A DNA stretch of 64,000 bases from Adlercreutzia sp. ZJ176 (GTDB lineage: Bacteria > Actinomycetota > Coriobacteriia > Coriobacteriales > Eggerthellaceae). The position numbers and the translations under genes are program-made. The stretch spans positions 1-64,000 of the forward strand of contig NZ_JAAKEC010000017.1 of NCBI RefSeq assembly GCF_011038975.1, read 5' to 3'. The notes under the pieces are model-generated. The model was given only the letters and a program-made list of their open reading frames with translations, was not told the DNA's origin and searched no databases. Positions 42,527-52,324 of the stretch are shown piece after piece. Within the stretch, counting starts at the first letter, position 1. Every line of letters starts with the position of its first letter.

Positions 42527-44590
42527 TCACACCATGGAGGACCCTTTATCTCTTACGATCGCATAGAGTCGCATATCCCCCTCAGCAAGAGCAACCTCGA
42601 ATCCCGGTGTTTCGTCGCTTATGCTCATCAGCCCATCCCACCAGTCAGCCCACCAGCGCCACGTGAAGAGCCATACCCTCTCCGTATCATCAATGGTTGC
42701 CCCTTGGTCAAGCAGAAGCACGTACTCTGCACCTGCGTCCTCGACCGCCTCAGCCACCCGATCATTCGTCGTCAAGTCACACATGCTTTCACGGAACAGC
42801 TTGCTATCCTCGGATTCGGCAGAGGGATTCCAAATGCGAGTGTTGCGATAGAAGGTGTTGATCCCCTCTTCTGCGTAGAGGAATACCGATCCGTCATCTG
42901 GCACGTTGACCACAAGAGCGTCCTCGCCCACTATCTCCTTGACCCGCTTTGCGAAAGTCATCTCCTCCGCTGTCAATATGTTTACCTCAGCGCTGTCCGA
43001 GTAGACGAGACCTGCCTGAAACTCAACCCACTCGAACGCTGACGTTCGCCCTCCGGGCAGGGTCACCGGCGCATAGTTCACAACCGCAAAAAGCGTGATC
43101 AGCCCAAAGGTGAGCGCTTTGCTAGCAAGAGATGAAGTCAATAAGTGCCCCATCGCATTTTGCAACAGCTGAATCACGGCTGCAACGCCAAGAGCAGCCA
43201 AGGGCACGCTGAACACCGCCGTATTCGCAGCCAAACGAAAAGCATCGTGGTACCAGCACCCCGTCACGACGTTTCGGATGAGATCCGGTGAATCCGTCGC
43301 AGAAACGACGAACGTCACCATAGACACGACGACTGAGATGACAATCCACAGATACCGCCTATCGAACAGAGCGTAGACCGAGCCCGCAAGGCAAAGCGCC
43401 GCAAAGACCAGCTGAGGACATCCATCTGTCAGGGAAAACGACAGCGCCGCTATGATGGCATCGGCTGTCGAGTCGAACAGAATAATCCCCGGCTCTTGCA
43501 GCAATCCCTGGATGAAGGAGGTCTTGTACAATGCGCACCAGATGAAGAGAATCGCCACCGAGCACAGTGAAAAGCCAATCACCCGGCCAACCGACTCGTG
43601 ACCTGAGAAAAAAGGACGCTCCCCCGCAAATCGAGCTGCATGCACCGCGCAAAAGGGAGCCAAAAACACAACGGCAGAAAACAGCACGTTAGGTTGGAGG
43701 AAGAACAGCCCCCCGCACGAGGCGATGAAGGCCAGCACGATAACGATACGCTGCGACTTGGATACATCCCCTCCAAAGAAGTGGACGAAAAGGGCCATGA
43801 CAGAAGGAAGGGCAGCCAATGCGGCAAGGTTGGGATAGATTGGCCCAAAGAACAGCAGCTTCCACGGAAAGCCTGCGCAAGCAGTGGCGAGGACGGCTCC
43901 CGCCAGAACGGCAATGGGACGATCCGCGAAGATCACCCGGAGAAGAAGGGCCATGCCAAGAGGAAAAACCACGAACGAAAAGGCGAAATTCACCGCGTTC
44001 TCCGCCAAGGAGACTGGTACGTCCATCACAGAGCTCAAGAAAGACGCCAGGTCAATCCAGCAACTCGGATAAAAGCCCGATGCGAAAGAAGACCAGTTTC
44101 CCTTCTCGATAAAACCCGCTATCGAGTTCATGTGGCTCGCATTGTCGAACGCCTGGAAGAAGCTGTCCGGCGACTCGATCTGAGCCAAAAAGAAGAACGA
44201 GCCCAGCAAGATCCCCACAACAAGAGCAACAATCCAGACGAAGAGATTGGTGCACCGCTCGCTCCACCCGAAAAGAGAAAAGCTGGTACCGCTGGATAGA
44301 GGGAGCGAGATGCCAGGAAAAACGACTCCACCTCTCTTAAGCAAGCGGATAATCACGCAAAACACCGCTGTCAACATCGCAACGGTAGCAAGAACTGACA
44401 ACCATGAGCTGAAAACCCCCACGATAGGATGAAGCACGCAGGTCACAGCCACGAAAAAAGAAGACACGACGGGGGCCAGGGACAGGGCATAGAGCCTACC
44501 AAACCCCAACGACCGCAAGACAGCGAATCCCGGAACGCAGAGAAGCGCCGCGCAAATCACGATGAGCGCTATCAGCTCAAACCAGAGCAT
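42527..44590 (-). CDS. DUF6541-like polytopic membrane protein (copy 2)
   Basis: The 687-residue protein is a paralog of 15844-17904: FFQAFDNASHMNSIAGFIEK, FGPIYPNLAALAALPS and the C-terminal LVVNVPDDGSVFLYAEEGIN and EVALAEGDMRLYAIVRD all have counterparts. It has about 12-14 membrane spans and a soluble C-terminal domain. The GT-C-like loops suggest a glycosyltransferase or polymerase-like role in the same pathway (inference). The ATG follows GGAGGAATC. Confidence 0.78.
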   Translation of the reverse strand: MLWFELIALIVICAALLCVPGFAVLRSLGFGRLYALSLAPVVSSFFVAVTCVLHPIVGVFSSWLSVLATVAMLTAVFCVIIRLLKRGGVVFPGISLPLSSGTSFSLFGWSERCTNLFVWIVALVVGILLGSFFFLAQIESPDSFFQAFDNASHMNSIAGFIEKGNWSSFASGFYPSCWIDLASFLSSVMDVPVSLAENAVNFAFSFVVFPLGMALLLRVIFADRPIAVLAGAVLATACAGFPWKLLFFGPIYPNLAALAALPSVMALFVHFFGGDVSKSQRIVIVLAFIASCGGLFFLQPNVLFSAVVFLAPFCAVHAARFAGERPFFSGHESVGRVIGFSLCSVAILFIWCALYKTSFIQGLLQEPGIILFDSTADAIIAALSFSLTDGCPQLVFAALCLAGSVYALFDRRYLWIVISVVVSMVTFVVSATDSPDLIRNVVTGCWYHDAFRLAANTAVFSVPLAALGVAAVIQLLQNAMGHLLTSSLASKALTFGLITLFAVVNYAPVTLPGGRTSAFEWVEFQAGLVYSDSAEVNILTAEEMTFAKRVKEIVGEDALVVNVPDDGSVFLYAEEGINTFYRNTRIWNPSAESEDSKLFRESMCDLTTNDRVAEAVEDAGAEYVLLLDQGATIDDTERVWLFTWRWWADWWDGLMSISDETPGFEVALAEGDMRLYAIVRDKGSSMV

Positions 44591-44681
44591 CGATTCCTCC
44601 CTCTCCTTGAGAGCACGCCAGGCGGCATCTCTTCGCGTTCAGCCCAAAGCTGGTCAAACACTGCCATTTCGCAAATCTGGC

Positions 44682-45794
44682 CTAACGCAACTTGTCCCAA
44701 CATTTTACGCAACGATCGAAGAGCTTCTTTGCTGGATTGATGAAAACAGCCTCTAGGACAACCGCGAGCATCAATGAGAGTACGAGCACGCACAACGTTG
44801 TGAGCCAATGGAAGGGGATGCTCGCTACGCCTTCGATCTGCGGAACCAAAGACACGTACAGACCTAAGATAACGTTATGAACCAGATACACGCCGAAAGA
44901 GTGCTTTGCCACAAAGGAGAAGATCTTACAGCTACCCACGCGATCACCAAGGGCAAGCAGGCCGAGATAAAGGGCGAAGGAAACCAGCAGCATCGCCGGA
45001 GACGTGTCAAAGAACGGTGAATTTCCGTAGATTCCCATGTTGTCTCGGGCAAATCGAACGGAAACGACGGTGACGTAGATCATGAGGGGAAGTGTAGCCC
45101 ACAACAGGTTTCGCCATTTCTTTTCACAGAAGAACTCCTCGATAAATCGTCCCATGCAAAAGGCAAAGGCCCCTCCCCCCAGAAGATAGCCCCAACCAAA
45201 GCTATAACCGCACAAGACAGCAACGAGCGAAAGAAGGTTATAGATCATCCCGATCCAGAAAAACACCTTCATCGAAAACCGGGAAAGCCCGTTTAGGCCT
45301 TTTGCCAAATAGGGCGCCACGAGCAGATAGCCGAACAATGCGAACACGAACCAGTACTCGATGCCTCCGTATTGGAAGGACGTGTTGCGAATGAACTGCT
45401 TGACGAGAAACCCGAAACCCTGCCAGTCCTGCAGAGTCTCATAGAGCGTCCTCAGCGCAAATACGATAATTGTTGGAATGAGGATATTCCTGACTTTGCT
45501 GAGGTAGTACTTCTTGAGGTCGGCATCGGTAGCCCGTACCTTAAGATTAAACTTCCCCGAAATGAGAAAGAAGATAGCATTTCCCGCAAAGAACACGGTC
45601 TGCCCCACAAGCACGTAGTAGTATCCAACGGAACTGGGCATATTCACTACGCACAAGCTGTGAACAGCCACTACGAATATAATCGCTACTGCCCTTGCAA
45701 AATCGTATCTAAAATAGCGTGGAGAGCTTGGCTCGACTCTCCCGGAAAGCCCTGAGTCGCCCTCTGTTTTCTTCCCGCTAGATTCTTTAATCAT
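44682..45794 (-). CDS. Acyltransferase-3 family membrane O-acyltransferase (copy 2)
   Basis: The 370-residue protein has ten or so hydrophobic spans and the family motifs FVVAVHSLCVV (active His) and FFLISGKFN, then RNILIPTIIVF. It probably modifies the glycan with acetyl or succinyl groups. The ATG at 45794 follows GGGGAA and overlaps the preceding GT2 stop by 8 bases, so it is coupled. Confidence 0.88.
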   Translation of the reverse strand: MIKESSGKKTEGDSGLSGRVEPSSPRYFRYDFARAVAIIFVVAVHSLCVVNMPSSVGYYYVLVGQTVFFAGNAIFFLISGKFNLKVRATDADLKKYYLSKVRNILIPTIIVFALRTLYETLQDWQGFGFLVKQFIRNTSFQYGGIEYWFVFALFGYLLVAPYLAKGLNGLSRFSMKVFFWIGMIYNLLSLVAVLCGYSFGWGYLLGGGAFAFCMGRFIEEFFCEKKWRNLLWATLPLMIYVTVVSVRFARDNMGIYGNSPFFDTSPAMLLVSFALYLGLLALGDRVGSCKIFSFVAKHSFGVYLVHNVILGLYVSLVPQIEGVASIPFHWLTTLCVLVLSLMLAVVLEAVFINPAKKLFDRCVKCWDKLR

Positions 45795-47034
45795 TCTGGC
45801 ATTCCCCGAAATCATCATTCACGGCAACGCACCGCCTGTTTAGCTCGTATTCCTGCCTCAGCAAGAGCAACGATCCCGTCAGAGCTTGCTCTGCGCTGGC
45901 GTTCTCCATGACACCATCAAAGATGCGATCCAGAAAATAGCTCTGCTTTGCGGAGGAGGGTGGAAAAACCCTCGATGCTACGCGAATAATCGGAGCCGTC
46001 AGTTTCCCGAAAGAGACTCGCGCAAAAGCGCCCCTCCCCTCAAGATAGAGGACGCTTTGCGCAGTGAATCGAGAGCCGAAATCCGAGTCACCCCCGCTCA
46101 CCAGCAAGTTAACGAGCCTCTGCGTTCCTTTTGGGCAACGAGACGCAACGTCGCTCAGGTTCCAAAACTTCTCGGAGAGCACCTCGCCGAAGCGCTTGCA
46201 GAAGCGGACCCTCTCCTCTCCGCCAACATCAAGCAAACCAGGCATGATGAACCCAATCATCCACGTCAGAAGCTCCTCAGGGCAGAGCTCTTCAAAGCCG
46301 CGCCTCGTCCACACGTCCAAGATGCGGTCAACTATGCGGACATGCTCGGTCATTATCTTCTCGAGTGAACTCCAGCGAGAAGACATAAGGGAGTCTTTGC
46401 GGGAAAGACGATAATTGTAGAGCTTGTCCGACGAGAGGACAGTCCGCCTTGAGAGGGGGAAAAGCTCGAAAGCGAACACCTGGTCCTCTCCGTAGCGGAT
46501 GGCCTCGTCGAACCGAATGTGCTCCCCGTCTAAAAGAGACTTCCTTGCCGCCACGCGCCACGAAAACGGATGGGTGTTTTCCTTGAACAGAAGACCAGGA
46601 GAGAAGCCCTCATACGTTGCATCTCTTGGGCTCAGATTCTCGTTGAGCCAATCGTTGGAAACGGCGCCTGGAACCGCATTTGCGCCAAACACCGCAACGT
46701 CCGCCTCCGATTCGTCAAGAAGCTGGAACACTTTGGCACATGCGCCCCTCTCCAGATAGTCATCAGAGTCGACGAACATCACGTATTCGCCCTGCGCTGC
46801 GTCAATCCCCGCATTGCGAGCCGAAGAGAGTCCTCCGTTCGGCTTGCTGATCACCTGAATCCGGCTGTCAAGCGAGGCGTGTGCGCGAGCAATCATGGCC
46901 GACCTGTCAGTCGATCCGTCGTCCACGCAGATGATCTCGATGTCAGCAAAGGTCTGACCGCGAAGCGAATCAAGGCACATCGACACATAGCGCTCCACGT
47001 TATAAACAGGCACCACAACCGAAATGCTCGGCAT
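45787..47034 (-). CDS. GT2 family glycosyltransferase
   Basis: The 415-residue enzyme has SISVVVPVYNVERYVSMCLD, ICVDDGSTDRS and MFVDSDDYLE (DxD-like), the WcaA-type GT2 pattern, plus a longer alpha-helical C-terminal half of unknown role. It resembles the GT2 at 58037 in domain plan (GEDQVFAFELFPLSRRTVLS vs GEDTSLQFLIFPLAQRVVFM). Confidence 0.87.
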   Translation of the reverse strand: MPSISVVVPVYNVERYVSMCLDSLRGQTFADIEIICVDDGSTDRSAMIARAHASLDSRIQVISKPNGGLSSARNAGIDAAQGEYVMFVDSDDYLERGACAKVFQLLDESEADVAVFGANAVPGAVSNDWLNENLSPRDATYEGFSPGLLFKENTHPFSWRVAARKSLLDGEHIRFDEAIRYGEDQVFAFELFPLSRRTVLSSDKLYNYRLSRKDSLMSSRWSSLEKIMTEHVRIVDRILDVWTRRGFEELCPEELLTWMIGFIMPGLLDVGGEERVRFCKRFGEVLSEKFWNLSDVASRCPKGTQRLVNLLVSGGDSDFGSRFTAQSVLYLEGRGAFARVSFGKLTAPIIRVASRVFPPSSAKQSYFLDRIFDGVMENASAEQALTGSLLLLRQEYELNRRCVAVNDDFGECQND

Positions 47035-47040
47035 ATGTCG

Positions 47041-48111
47041 TTACCCCCTCATCCGACGAGCAAGCGTTTTGAGAAGCGAACCCATGCCACCATGCCGATA
47101 GTAGTTCAGTGCCCGCTGCAAACCGCTCTCCTCGCTGCGGTTCATCTGAACCACATGAAACTCATCGACTGATTCCATCAGGATCTGCAGGCACTCGGCC
47201 TTCCAGTCATCGAAGTAAGCGTAGTCAATCCAGCCACGCTCGGCATCATCCCGAAACTCCTTGGCCATAGTCGGCAGAAACTTCAGCTTGAGGTCGTCGG
47301 AAAGACGATCGTAGTTCCACATATACGTGTCGTACTTCATGCGCTCCACCACAGGACGCAGATGCGCAAGCTCAGTGCGCTCCTCCACATAACGCGAAAT
47401 CTCAGCGTATTCGCCACAGACCGTGAACACCTTGCCGGGAGAGTTGACCGACGAGGCCTCATTGTCCTGACGATAGTGCAGAACGGCGTCATGCAGAAGG
47501 TAAACTCGCTGCGCGCAAGCCCACACCTTGAACGTGAAACTCGCATCCTGGTAAGACGCACCAGGCGTCTCGAGGAAATCGATGCCGCTCTCCTCGAGGA
47601 AGCTCCGGCGGTAGATGGCCGACCAGATGGAGGGCTTCTCATAGAAGATAGCCTCGCTGCCCTCATCGCGCGGCGCATACACCCTGTTCGCCCACTCGGG
47701 CTTGACCAGCTCCCAAAACTCATCGCGCTCCTCGGGAACCGACCAGTAGAACCAGAAGTTCGCCTTCACCACATCGGCGTCGTTCGTCCGCGCTGCCTCA
47801 TAAAGGCGCTCCATGGCGTCAAGCTCGATAAAGTCGTCTGACTCGACAATGCCAACGTACTCCCCGCGCGCAAAGCGAAGGCCCTTGTTCATCGATGCCC
47901 CGTATCCGGAGTTCGGCTTGTCGATCACCTTGAAGCGAGCGTCGGCATCCATGAACTTCTGGATAATGTCGCGCGAGCCGTCAGTCGATCCGTCGTTTAT
48001 GCAGATGACCTCGATGTCTCGCAGCGTCTGATCCGCAATGGACTGAAGGCACTCCTCGAGATAACGCTCGACGTTGTAAATGGGGACGAGTATGGATACG
48101 GCAGGTGTCAT
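47041..48111 (-). CDS. GT2 family glycosyltransferase
   Basis: The 356-residue enzyme begins MTPAVSILVPIYNVERYLEE, followed by VICINDGSTDGS and VGIVESDDFIELD. The C-terminal region (LETPGASYQDASFTFKVWAC ... YRQDNEASSVN) is shared with the GT2 at 59148-60185, so the two are paralogs. The ATG at 48111 follows GGAGAG; upstream in-frame ATGs are too close to that site. This is the first gene of the minus-strand operon. Confidence 0.87.
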   Translation of the reverse strand: MTPAVSILVPIYNVERYLEECLQSIADQTLRDIEVICINDGSTDGSRDIIQKFMDADARFKVIDKPNSGYGASMNKGLRFARGEYVGIVESDDFIELDAMERLYEAARTNDADVVKANFWFYWSVPEERDEFWELVKPEWANRVYAPRDEGSEAIFYEKPSIWSAIYRRSFLEESGIDFLETPGASYQDASFTFKVWACAQRVYLLHDAVLHYRQDNEASSVNSPGKVFTVCGEYAEISRYVEERTELAHLRPVVERMKYDTYMWNYDRLSDDLKLKFLPTMAKEFRDDAERGWIDYAYFDDWKAECLQILMESVDEFHVVQMNRSEESGLQRALNYYRHGGMGSLLKTLARRMRG

Positions 48112-48299
48112 GCTTGACATCTCTCCAATCATATATAACATCACGATGCTTATCCGCATGAGCGAAGACATATGCTAGCATTCTACCTTTTTTAAGAGCG
48201 CTTGCGTGCTCTTTTTCCTGCGCGTTCTTTCACCCTTCCGCTCCTCTTTGTCATCCGACACAAGAAAAAGCCTTTTAGGCTCAAAGATCGCAAGTGCGA

Positions 48300-48305
48300 T
48301 ACAAT
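48300..48305 (+). promoter_or_regulatory. Candidate -10 element of the ABC exporter operon
   Basis: TACAAT lies 45 bases upstream of the permease ATG and matches the -10 words upstream of licCA and the LicD gene. No good -35 is visible. The 48112-48349 gap holds no gene. Confidence 0.35.
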
Positions 48306-48349
48306 AAGTTCTTACAGCCCATCACGAAGGAAAACGTCTGAGGAGATCC

Positions 48350-49138
48350 ATGGCTCTTAGCGAAGCGAAGAAAAACCTTCTTAGGAGAAACTGGTTTACG
48401 ATCACCTCGCTCGTCTCGAGGGATTTCAAGCTCAAGTATCGCAGGAGCGCGCTCGGAGTCGCGTGGTCAGTGCTCAACCCCTTGCTCATGATGTGTGTAC
48501 TTGCAGCCGTGTTCTCCATGTTCCTCAGGTTCGGAGACATTCCTAACTTCCCGCTCTACCTCATCTTGGGAAACACCATCTTCGCGCTCATGGCCGACTC
48601 GACGTCAGCGGCCATGTATTCCGTTATCGAATCGGCGCCTCTCATCAAGAAGATAAGGATCGACAAGATCATCTTCCCCCTTGAAAAGGTCCTTTTTCAG
48701 GTTGTCAACTTCGTCATCTCGCTCATAGCGGTCATCATCGTGATGCTCGTCTTCCGCATCGCCCCTACGCCGAGCATTCTCCTTCTACCGCTGCTCGTCA
48801 TCTACGTCGCGGTGTTCAGCGCGGGACTGAGCATGGCGCTTTCGGCACTCGCTGTGTTCTTCCGCGACGTACTGCATCTCTGGAGCGTCGTCATCACGGC
48901 CTGGACCTACGCCACGCCGTTGTTCTACCCTATCACGATTCTCCCCGATTTGATGCAGACGGCTATGATGTACAACCCTATGTACCACTATGTCACCTAT
49001 TTCAGAGACATTGCCCTCTACGGTACCGTGCCAAGCTTATCGGCCAATTTCATATGCCTTGGAATGGCGCTCGTATCCTTCGCAATTGGCCTTGCCATTT
49101 TTAAGAAGAACGAGAGCAGATTCATCCTTTACGTATAG
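48350..49138 (+). CDS. ABC-2 polysaccharide exporter permease (TagG/Wzm-like)
   Basis: The 262-residue protein has an amphipathic N-terminus (VSRDFKLKYRRSALGVAWSV) typical of ABC-2 polysaccharide permeases and six hydrophobic spans. FYPITILPDLMQTAMMYNPM is a characteristic pre-TM5/6 segment. It would export a complete lipid-linked glycan with the ATPase encoded next. The ATG follows GAGGAGATCC. Confidence 0.92.
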   Translation: MALSEAKKNLLRRNWFTITSLVSRDFKLKYRRSALGVAWSVLNPLLMMCVLAAVFSMFLRFGDIPNFPLYLILGNTIFALMADSTSAAMYSVIESAPLIKKIRIDKIIFPLEKVLFQVVNFVISLIAVIIVMLVFRIAPTPSILLLPLLVIYVAVFSAGLSMALSALAVFFRDVLHLWSVVITAWTYATPLFYPITILPDLMQTAMMYNPMYHYVTYFRDIALYGTVPSLSANFICLGMALVSFAIGLAIFKKNESRFILYV

Positions 49139-49171
49139 CTTCTCTACGAGCCCTATAGTAAGAAGGTAGCG

Positions 49172-51031
49172 ATGCCCGAAAACGTGAACACCACCCCTCT
49201 TCAAAATCTTGAAGACCCTTCTTTTGACGAACACTCAACCGCTGAAAACATGATCAAGGTAGACCATGTGTCCATGATCTTCAACATGGCCAGCGAGCAG
49301 CTGAACAGCCTCAAGGAATACGCCATCGCATTAGCGCGACACGAGCTTAGATTCAAAGAGTTCAGAGCTCTCAATGACGTGTCTTTCGAGGTAAGGAAAG
49401 GTGATGTTTTCGGCATCCTCGGGACCAACGGGTCGGGTAAATCCACGTTGCTCAAGATAATCGCAGGAGTGCTTGATCCAAGCGAAGGATCCATAGAAAT
49501 CAACGGGAGTATTGCACCGCTCATCGAGCTCGGCGCAGGGTTCGACCTCGAGCTCACAGCACGTGAGAACATCTATCTCAACGGCGCATTGCTAGGATAC
49601 TCAAAGAAGTTCATCGACGAGAGCTTCGACGAAATAGTCGAGTTCGCCGAGGTAAAAGAGTTCCTTGACATGCCCATGAAGAATTACTCTTCGGGCATGG
49701 TGGCACGCATCGCTTTCGCCATCGCAACCGTCATCATACCTGACATACTCATCGTCGACGAAGTTCTTTCCGTAGGCGACTTCATGTTCCAGCAAAAGTG
49801 CGAACGTCGTATCACCAAGCTCATCAAGGAGCACGAGGTCACCGTGCTGATCGTCTCCCACAGCAACGATCAGATAGAGCGCCTGTGCAACAAGGCCATC
49901 TGGATCGAAAAGGGCCATACACGCATGATGGGGGACGCCCGAGACGTTTGCCGTATCTATCGAGTCCTCGGCGGCCACATCGGCAGCGAGAAAAGCGAGC
50001 GGCAAGTTTTTGACATGCTTAACGCTAAAACGCCCATACCCGAAGGAGTCTTGAAAACTATTGCGGGAGAAGACCGATACGGAACGGCTGCCAATCTCAT
50101 GGAGAAGGCGGGTTACGAGCCTGGAGGTGTAGCCCTTATTGTCCCTGGAGAGCATGCTTCCCCCTGTCTGATGGCAACTGGCCTCTCAGGTATACTCGAT
50201 GCGCCCATATTGCCAACCAAAGCCGAAGTCCTCCCTGACACAATTTCCCAATGGCTAAAACGCTATGCACCGTCAAGGATCGTCATTCTCGGAAGCACGG
50301 CCCTCGTATCTCAGAAAGTAGAGGACTCGCTTGCCGTCTTGTTCAAGCACTCGCAAATTGAGCGCATCGAGGGAGAATCATGGGACGAGCTTTCAGCCAA
50401 CGTTTATGAATTCGGAAAAGGTCAGGGTTCCGGATGGGGCAAAACCGCGCTGCTCACCTATGACGGCTGCAGTGGTGACCTCGTATCATTTTCTCCCCTT
50501 TCGTGGACAAAGCGCATGCCTACTTTCTTCATCAAAGAGAACGGACGCGCAACCGAACCAGTTGAAAAGATTATCGCAAGCAATAATCTCAACCACATAC
50601 TCGCACTTGGTGGCGACTGCCACTTTTCCGATGAATACCTCAACGACCTCGTCGATAAAACGACTTGGAAAAGAATCGCGGGACGAGACTGCTATCACGC
50701 GAACAGGATGATCAACGAAATCGTCGAGGAGACCTTCTTCGACGAGAGCAGTCCGACCGCACTTGAGTATATCGTCTGCACAACCTGGGATCCCGCCGAT
50801 GCCTTTTCCATTGGAGCATATGCTGGAAAAAAGAACTCTCTTACCATTCTCGAGGACCCCCAAAACCTCGACAGCGTCGCGCAGGCCATCGAATATATCG
50901 GCCTTAAACAAAACGATATCAGACAGCTTACCTTCTTGGGCGACCATACGCGATTCAGCGATCTTGACAAGAGCTTGCTTGGCAAAGCCCTGTCTCAGAC
51001 CGAAGACAGCCCGTCGAATACTGACAATTGA
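49172..51031 (+). CDS. ABC exporter ATPase (TagH/Wzt-like) with C-terminal CWB2-like repeats
   Basis: Residues ~27-270 are an ABC ATPase: Walker A GTNGSGKS (84-91), signature YSSGM (172-176), Walker B ILIVDE (192-197), H-loop His230. Residues ~294-615 hold three units resembling the cell-wall-binding repeat 2 (CWB2) family: TIAGEDRYGTAANLMEKAG, a weaker unit from RIEGESWDELSANVYEF, and RIAGRDCYHANRMINEI, each with a later ILGS/ALGGD/FLGDH segment. CWB2 repeats normally bind wall polymers outside the cell; on a cytosolic ATPase they could act like the Wzt C-terminal domain that recognises the finished glycan (inference). There is no signal peptide or membrane helix between the domains. The ATG follows AAGGTAG. 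Confidence 0.88.
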   Translation: MPENVNTTPLQNLEDPSFDEHSTAENMIKVDHVSMIFNMASEQLNSLKEYAIALARHELRFKEFRALNDVSFEVRKGDVFGILGTNGSGKSTLLKIIAGVLDPSEGSIEINGSIAPLIELGAGFDLELTARENIYLNGALLGYSKKFIDESFDEIVEFAEVKEFLDMPMKNYSSGMVARIAFAIATVIIPDILIVDEVLSVGDFMFQQKCERRITKLIKEHEVTVLIVSHSNDQIERLCNKAIWIEKGHTRMMGDARDVCRIYRVLGGHIGSEKSERQVFDMLNAKTPIPEGVLKTIAGEDRYGTAANLMEKAGYEPGGVALIVPGEHASPCLMATGLSGILDAPILPTKAEVLPDTISQWLKRYAPSRIVILGSTALVSQKVEDSLAVLFKHSQIERIEGESWDELSANVYEFGKGQGSGWGKTALLTYDGCSGDLVSFSPLSWTKRMPTFFIKENGRATEPVEKIIASNNLNHILALGGDCHFSDEYLNDLVDKTTWKRIAGRDCYHANRMINEIVEETFFDESSPTALEYIVCTTWDPADAFSIGAYAGKKNSLTILEDPQNLDSVAQAIEYIGLKQNDIRQLTFLGDHTRFSDLDKSLLGKALSQTEDSPSNTDN

Positions 51032-51162
51032 GCCGTGATCATCCCGCCATCATTGTCCCACCGCTGCATAAGCTGCGCTTTGAAGAATGCAGACAATCGG
51101 GCTTTCCGGCCTTGCGCCTAAGCTAACTGAGAGACTCGCTCTTTCTCGTCACCAAACGCGTA

Positions 51163-51168
51163 TATAAT
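51163..51168 (+). promoter_or_regulatory. Candidate -10 element before the GT2 operon
   Basis: A consensus TATAAT lies 68 bases upstream of the TTG start; the -35 region is weak. It overlaps an in-frame ATG at 51167, which argues that this ATG is not the translation start. Confidence 0.4.
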
Positions 51169-51235
51169 GTATGCTTGTCGCATAAGTCATCGCTCGCCGC
51201 AGTGCAATGCTTCATCCAAGGAAGGGGGTCCGCCG

Positions 51236-52324
51236 TTGCAGACCGTATCGGTCATCATCCCCGTCTACAACGCGCTGCCCTACCTTGAACAAGCGCTGGA
51301 GAGCGTTCGTGTGCAAACCTACACCAATCTGCAAGTCATCTGCGTGAACGACGGGTCAACCGACGGCTCGCTTGAGACAATCAAGCGCTTCGTCGAAGCT
51401 GACTCGCGGTTCCAGCTGATAGACCAAGCAAATCAAGGTTACGGGGCAGCATGCAACCACGGACTTCGCGCATCAACGGGCGAGTGGGTGGCCATCTTGG
51501 AGCCCGACGACTGGCTCGATGCCGACTCATTTGAAAGCGCGCTGGCTTTTGCCACTCAACACGGGCCCGATGCCGACATAGTCAAAGCACCCTTCTGGCG
51601 GGTGATCTCCACCGGACCTCGGCAGCAGCTCAGCCTCTCGTGCAACTTCAAAGGTCGGAAGGTGGCATCACAGCCCTTCCGCATCGAAGAGCAGCCGTGG
51701 CTTCTTGAAGAGCATCCCTCCATTTGGTCAGCCCTGTACAGACGGTCCTTCTTAGAGGAGAAGGACATCGTGTTCCCCGAGTATCCGGGAGCCGGCTGGG
51801 CGGATAATCGCTTCTTGATCGACACCATATGCCAAGCAGAGCGCATCCTGTATACCGACAAGGCATCCTATCGCTACCGGGAAGACTCGACCGAGAACTA
51901 TGAACAGTTCATCAAGAGAAACAAGCTGCTGCCTTTTGACCGTTGGCAGGAAATGGCAGATCGGCTCGACTCCCTCGGCATAACCGACCGAGGGGTTTTG
52001 GCCGCCCACTACAAACGCGGCTTCGCCTACATGAACGACGTGGCAAACGCAATAGGACTCGATGACGAGGACGTGGCGCGAGCTGCAAGCGCCATGCTCC
52101 AGCGAATGGAGCCTGATGTCGTGTTCGCTGATGTCGAGATAGCCCCCGATTACAAGAAAGCATTCGCAGCTGCCGCGGGCATTTCCCTGTCCAAGATCAG
52201 CACAACATCGTACCGGCTTCGCAGATGCCTTGCGATGCTCCGAAAGCTTAAGGCCCTTGGCGCAGGCAACGCAATCGCCTTGGCTCGCTACCGCTTGGCA
52301 GAGAGAGCGGGAGTCCGACCATGA
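51236..52324 (+). CDS. GT2 family glycosyltransferase
   Basis: The ~362-residue enzyme has VSVIIPVYNALPYLEQALES, VICVNDGSTDGS and WVAILEPDDWLD. The C-terminal half (HPSIWSALYRRSFLEEKDI; YPGAGWADN) is closely shared with the GT2 at 56527-57627, so they are paralogs. I chose the TTG at 51236 because AAGGAAGGGG lies seven bases upstream. The stop overlaps the next gene (ATGA). Confidence 0.87.
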   Translation: MQTVSVIIPVYNALPYLEQALESVRVQTYTNLQVICVNDGSTDGSLETIKRFVEADSRFQLIDQANQGYGAACNHGLRASTGEWVAILEPDDWLDADSFESALAFATQHGPDADIVKAPFWRVISTGPRQQLSLSCNFKGRKVASQPFRIEEQPWLLEEHPSIWSALYRRSFLEEKDIVFPEYPGAGWADNRFLIDTICQAERILYTDKASYRYREDSTENYEQFIKRNKLLPFDRWQEMADRLDSLGITDRGVLAAHYKRGFAYMNDVANAIGLDDEDVARAASAMLQRMEPDVVFADVEIAPDYKKAFAAAAGISLSKISTTSYRLRRCLAMLRKLKALGAGNAIALARYRLAERAGVRP

